A stretch of DNA of 64,000 nucleotides from Erwinia piriflorinigrans CFBP 5888 (lineage in GTDB: Bacteria; Pseudomonadota; Gammaproteobacteria; Enterobacterales; Enterobacteriaceae), in assembly GCF_001050515.1 (NCBI RefSeq), contig NZ_CAHS01000015.1, forward strand, positions 868,001-932,000. Reading direction: 5' to 3'. The translations under genes were made by a program, and so were the position numbers. This document shows, piece after piece, positions 61,839-64,000 of the stretch; position 1 is the stretch's first letter; each line of letters opens with the position of its first letter. The notes beneath the pieces were generated by a model. The model was not told the origin of the DNA. It did no database searches and saw only the letters and a list, made by a program, of their open reading frames with translations.

Positions 61839-61869
61839 GCGAGTATTGATAAAGCATCACCCCGTGTAC

Positions 61870-61911
61870 CGCTGCGAATGAAGAAATCGGACGGACCGGC
61901 ACGCCGCAGCG
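61870..61911. terminator. Possible terminator between the bacteriocin and the 64-codon gene
   Basis: CCGCTGCG and CGCAGCGG can form an 8-bp stem with a large loop between two convergent genes. The loop is long and T-runs are absent, so it is weak evidence. Confidence 0.35.
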
Positions 61912-61924
61912 GCCGGAGGAAAGA

Positions 61925-62119
61925 TTATTTGAGAATAACCACCTTGTCATAGCCCCCGCTATCGCTGTCGATATGGGTTTTCGCATCCGGATGTTCTTGT
62001 AAAACCATCTCGACGATATGAGTAAACTCCGTACAGCGGGTGGCTTTTTTGCGGGTCAATACGATAGTCGAACGTGTTTCTTCAACCGCATGTGCGGCAG
62101 ACTCTGTCATATAGTTCAT
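61925..62119 (-). CDS. Small hypothetical protein convergent with the bacteriocin
   Basis: A 64-residue soluble protein (HDAKTHIDSDSGGYDKVVILK-like tail, here ending GGYDKVVILK) with no membrane segment. AAGGAG lies 7 nt before the ATG, so it is probably translated. It is in the place and orientation where colicin Ia-type immunity genes sit, but pore-former immunity proteins are polytopic membrane proteins, so this is not an obvious immunity gene. I do not recognise the family. Confidence 0.6.
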   Translation of the reverse strand: MNYMTESAAHAVEETRSTIVLTRKKATRCTEFTHIVEMVLQEHPDAKTHIDSDSGGYDKVVILK

Positions 62120-62527
62120 CGCGCGCTCCTTCTGAAACAGGTTCTCGCCCTGTTGAGTGATACGGGTAGTGATGATGCTCCACCTGATTGATCAAAATAT
62201 AGTTGAAAGCCCCATAAAACAAAAGGGTACATCAGTCAGCGTTAACCGGACAAGGCGTAAAAATCCTGGTTATTCACTTGGCATGACAACTCTCCCCCTT
62301 AATTCCCCATCCGAATCCTTAACCTCACTCCCTTCTGCCTCTGAACCCGCATTGACAACAAGATCCATAGCCTTTAATGCACGGGCCGCTGTACTCGGAA
62401 ATAAGTACACAGTGTGGATCGAAATTCACTAGTCAGGCATTATTTGCCAATCATTGATTAGCCATGATTGCGGCGGGTTCAGGCGATGCTTGTTTTGAAC
62501 CTTATATGATTCAAAAGGTAAATTTTC
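62120..62527. other. Region between the 64-codon gene and yffB
   Basis: A 408-bp interval with no convincing gene. A 91-codon plus-strand ORF starting with GTG at 62157 lacks a ribosome-binding site. On the minus strand a ~50-codon open frame (about 62430-62280) with acidic sequence could be a decayed fragment. No hydrophobic ORF that could be an immunity protein was found. Confidence 0.5.
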
Positions 62528-62911
62528 ATGAAAGACCCTGCTCAACAAAGTTTGCTCACGCTATACGGCATTAAAAACTGCGACACAATAAAGAAGGCAC
62601 GCAGGTATCTGGATACCAGCGGCATCGATTATCAGTTCCATGACTACCGCGCTGACGGGCTTGATGCGGAACGGCTCCAGGGCTTTATCGCTAAGCTGGG
62701 CTGGGAAGCGATGCTCAATACGCGTGGGACGACCTGGCGGAAACTGGACGAATCGGAACGTGCGGCGGTGAACGATGCGGACAGCGCGCAGGCGCTCATG
62801 CTGGCCTATCCGGCAATCATTAAACGCCCATTGCTCCGTGCCACCGACGGCTCTATGCTGTTGGGCTTTAGCGAATCCTCTTATCAGGCGTTTCTTCAGG
62901 AGAAGTCATAA
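62528..62911 (+). CDS. yffB: ArsC/Spx-family protein YffB
   Basis: A 127-residue thioredoxin-fold protein. The core [19 protein letters not shown] has the single active-site-type cysteine of the family, followed by [20 protein letters not shown] and IKRPLL, as in E. coli YffB (ArsC-like, reported to bind glutathione, function unclear). The N-terminus is about nine residues longer than in E. coli. dapE starts 2 nt after its stop, so the two are an operon. Confidence 0.92.
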   Translation: MKDPAQQSLLTLYGIKNCDTIKKARRYLDTSGIDYQFHDYRADGLDAERLQGFIAKLGWEAMLNTRGTTWRKLDESERAAVNDADSAQALMLAYPAIIKRPLLRATDGSMLLGFSESSYQAFLQEKS

Positions 62912-62913
62912 CT

Positions 62914-64000
62914 ATGTACTGTCCGGTCATTGAGCTGGCGCAACAGCTTATTCGTCGCCCTTCCCTCAGCCCTGATGATGCCGGCTGCCAGGCCATCTTA
63001 ATGGCTCGCCTGGAGGCGCTGGGCTTCAGCATTGAGCCGATGAATATTGGCGATACGCTTAATTTTTGGGCGTGGCGTGGCAAGGGAGAAACCCTGGCCT
63101 TTGCCGGTCACACTGATGTGGTTCCAGCTGGCGATGTAACGCGCTGGAGCAATCCACCGTTTGAGCCGACTATCCGCGACGGCATGCTGTATGGCCGTGG
63201 TGCGGCCGATATGAAAGGCTCGCTGGCGGCAATGGTGGTTGCCGCTGAACGTTTTGTTGCTGCCCATCCACAGCATAAGGGGCGTTTGGCGTTTTTGATC
63301 ACCTCGGATGAAGAAGCCAGCGCCACACACGGGACGGTAAAAGTGGTAGAGGCGTTGATGGCACGTCATGAACGCCTGGATTATTGCCTGGTCGGTGAAC
63401 CCTCCAGTACTGAAGTGGTGGGTGACGTGGCGAAAAATGGTCGCCGTGGTTCCATCACCGCCAATCTGACGATCCACGGCGTACAGGGTCATGTGGCTTA
63501 TCCACACCTTGCAGACAACCCGGTACATCGTGTCATGCCCGCTCTGAATGAGCTGGTAGCCACCGAATGGGACAAAGGCAATGAATTCTTCCCGCCAACC
63601 AGCATGCAGATCGCCAACGTGCAGGCCGGTACGGGCAGCAACAATGTCATCCCCGGCGACTGCTTTGTGCAGTTTAATTTCCGCTTCAGCACTGAATTAA
63701 CCGATGTCATGATCCAGCAGAAGGTACAGGCGCTGCTCGATCGCCATCAGCTACGTTACAGCATTGAGTGGAAAGTCTCCGGCCAACCGTTCCTGACCTC
63801 AAAGGGTAAGCTTGTCGATGCGGTGGTCAACGCGGTTGAGCACTATAATGAAATCAGGCCCCAGCTGCTCACTACCGGCGGTACTTCCGATGGGCGCTTT
63901 ATTGCGCGTATGGGCGCACAGGTCGTAGAGCTTGGGCCGGTAAACGCCACCATTCATAAGATTGATGAGTGTGTGAAGGCCGCCGATTTGCAGCTGCTCA
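62914..64000 (+). CDS. dapE: Succinyl-diaminopimelate desuccinylase DapE, truncated by window end
   Basis: The first 362 codons of a ~375-residue dinuclear zinc hydrolase that removes succinate from N-succinyl-L,L-diaminopimelate in lysine/peptidoglycan precursor synthesis. Metal and catalytic motifs: [13 protein letters not shown] (His66, Asp68), [14 protein letters not shown] (Asp99), [11 protein letters not shown] (Glu133/134) and GEPSSTE. Only the last few residues are cut off. The start at 62914 follows the yffB stop by 2 nt, as in E. coli. Confidence 0.95.
   Translation, partial: MYCPVIELAQQLIRRPSLSPDDAGCQAILMARLEALGFSIEPMNIGDTLNFWAWRGKGETLAFAGHTDVVPAGDVTRWSNPPFEPTIRDGMLYGRGAADMKGSLAAMVVAAERFVAAHPQHKGRLAFLITSDEEASATHGTVKVVEALMARHERLDYCLVGEPSSTEVVGDVAKNGRRGSITANLTIHGVQGHVAYPHLADNPVHRVMPALNELVATEWDKGNEFFPPTSMQIANVQAGTGSNNVIPGDCFVQFNFRFSTELTDVMIQQKVQALLDRHQLRYSIEWKVSGQPFLTSKGKLVDAVVNAVEHYNEIRPQLLTTGGTSDGRFIARMGAQVVELGPVNATIHKIDECVKAADLQLL

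Noticed and set aside
61792-61986. 64-codon minus-strand ORF overlapping the bacteriocin 3' end
   Set aside because: It overlaps the better supported 61925-62119 gene and the toxin coding sequence, with no good start signal.
62157-62432. 91-codon ORF that could have been a bacteriocin immunity gene
   Set aside because: GTG start without a ribosome-binding site, no membrane segments, Ser/Pro-rich composition.

Overview
The window is a stretch of chromosome from a plant-associated member of the Enterobacterales, most likely Erwinia or a close relative (Erwiniaceae). Most genes follow the E. coli K-12 order around 53-56 min: alaC, ypdAB, glk, mntH/nupC, alaXW tRNAs, yfeC, gltX, valUXY-lysV tRNAs, yfeRH, ypeB-ligA, zipA, cysZ, cysK, ptsHI-crr, cysM-cysAWTP, yfeYZ-ypeA, amiA-hemF, talA-tktB, nudK, acrD, ypfM, yffB, dapE. 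An ipdC-type indolepyruvate decarboxylase beside glk, and the absence of the eut operon, maeB, pdxK and a full-length NarQ, fit an Erwinia/Pantoea-like background. The species is an inference; no 16S gene or typing marker is present. No IS element, prophage or CRISPR array was seen.

Layout. 1-10.7 kb: alaC (partial), an acetyltransferase, the YpdAB pyruvate-sensing system preceded by an overlapping 74-codon ORF, glk, ipdC, an aldo/keto reductase, and divergent mntH and nupC with MntR-like palindromes between them. 10.9-17.6 kb: two tRNA-Ala genes, a formate/nitrite-type channel, yfeC, gltX, three tRNA-Val genes and one tRNA-Lys gene followed by a degenerate tRNA-tail/terminator repeat, an FlxA-like gene behind a sigma28-like promoter, and yfeR/yfeH. 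17.6-26.2 kb: ypeB-ligA, zipA, cysZ, cysK and the PTS core ptsH-ptsI-crr. 26.3-29.4 kb: an accessory patch with two unrecognised genes and a CpxRA-like two-component system. 29.5-41.7 kb: the sulfate/thiosulfate uptake operon cysPTWA-M, yfeY/yfeZ/ypeA, amiA-hemF and talA-tktB.

41.7-51.5 kb is an accessory fimbrial island of the archaic (Csu-type) chaperone-usher class: two pilin paralogues, a chaperone, an usher and a two-domain tip adhesin. Each pilin sits at the end of a diverged ~2.7-kb tandem duplication that includes about 2 kb of non-coding DNA and a matching sigma70-like promoter. A short remnant resembling the 3' end of a third pilin lies in front of the chaperone. 51.5-59.6 kb holds nudK, ansP, a YhcN/BhsA-like periplasmic protein, a NarQ-like kinase with no sensor or membrane part paired with a NarP-like regulator, and the acrD efflux pump. 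59.6-62.5 kb, between ypfM (19 codons) and yffB, holds a chromosomal colicin Ia-type pore-forming bacteriocin with an unfamiliar N-terminal half, no recognisable immunity gene and no obvious LexA box, plus a 64-codon gene of unknown role. The window ends inside dapE.

The strongest candidates for new biology are the duplicated pilin control regions, the bacteriocin without visible immunity, the sensor-less NarQ/NarP pair and the unknown gene pair after crr.
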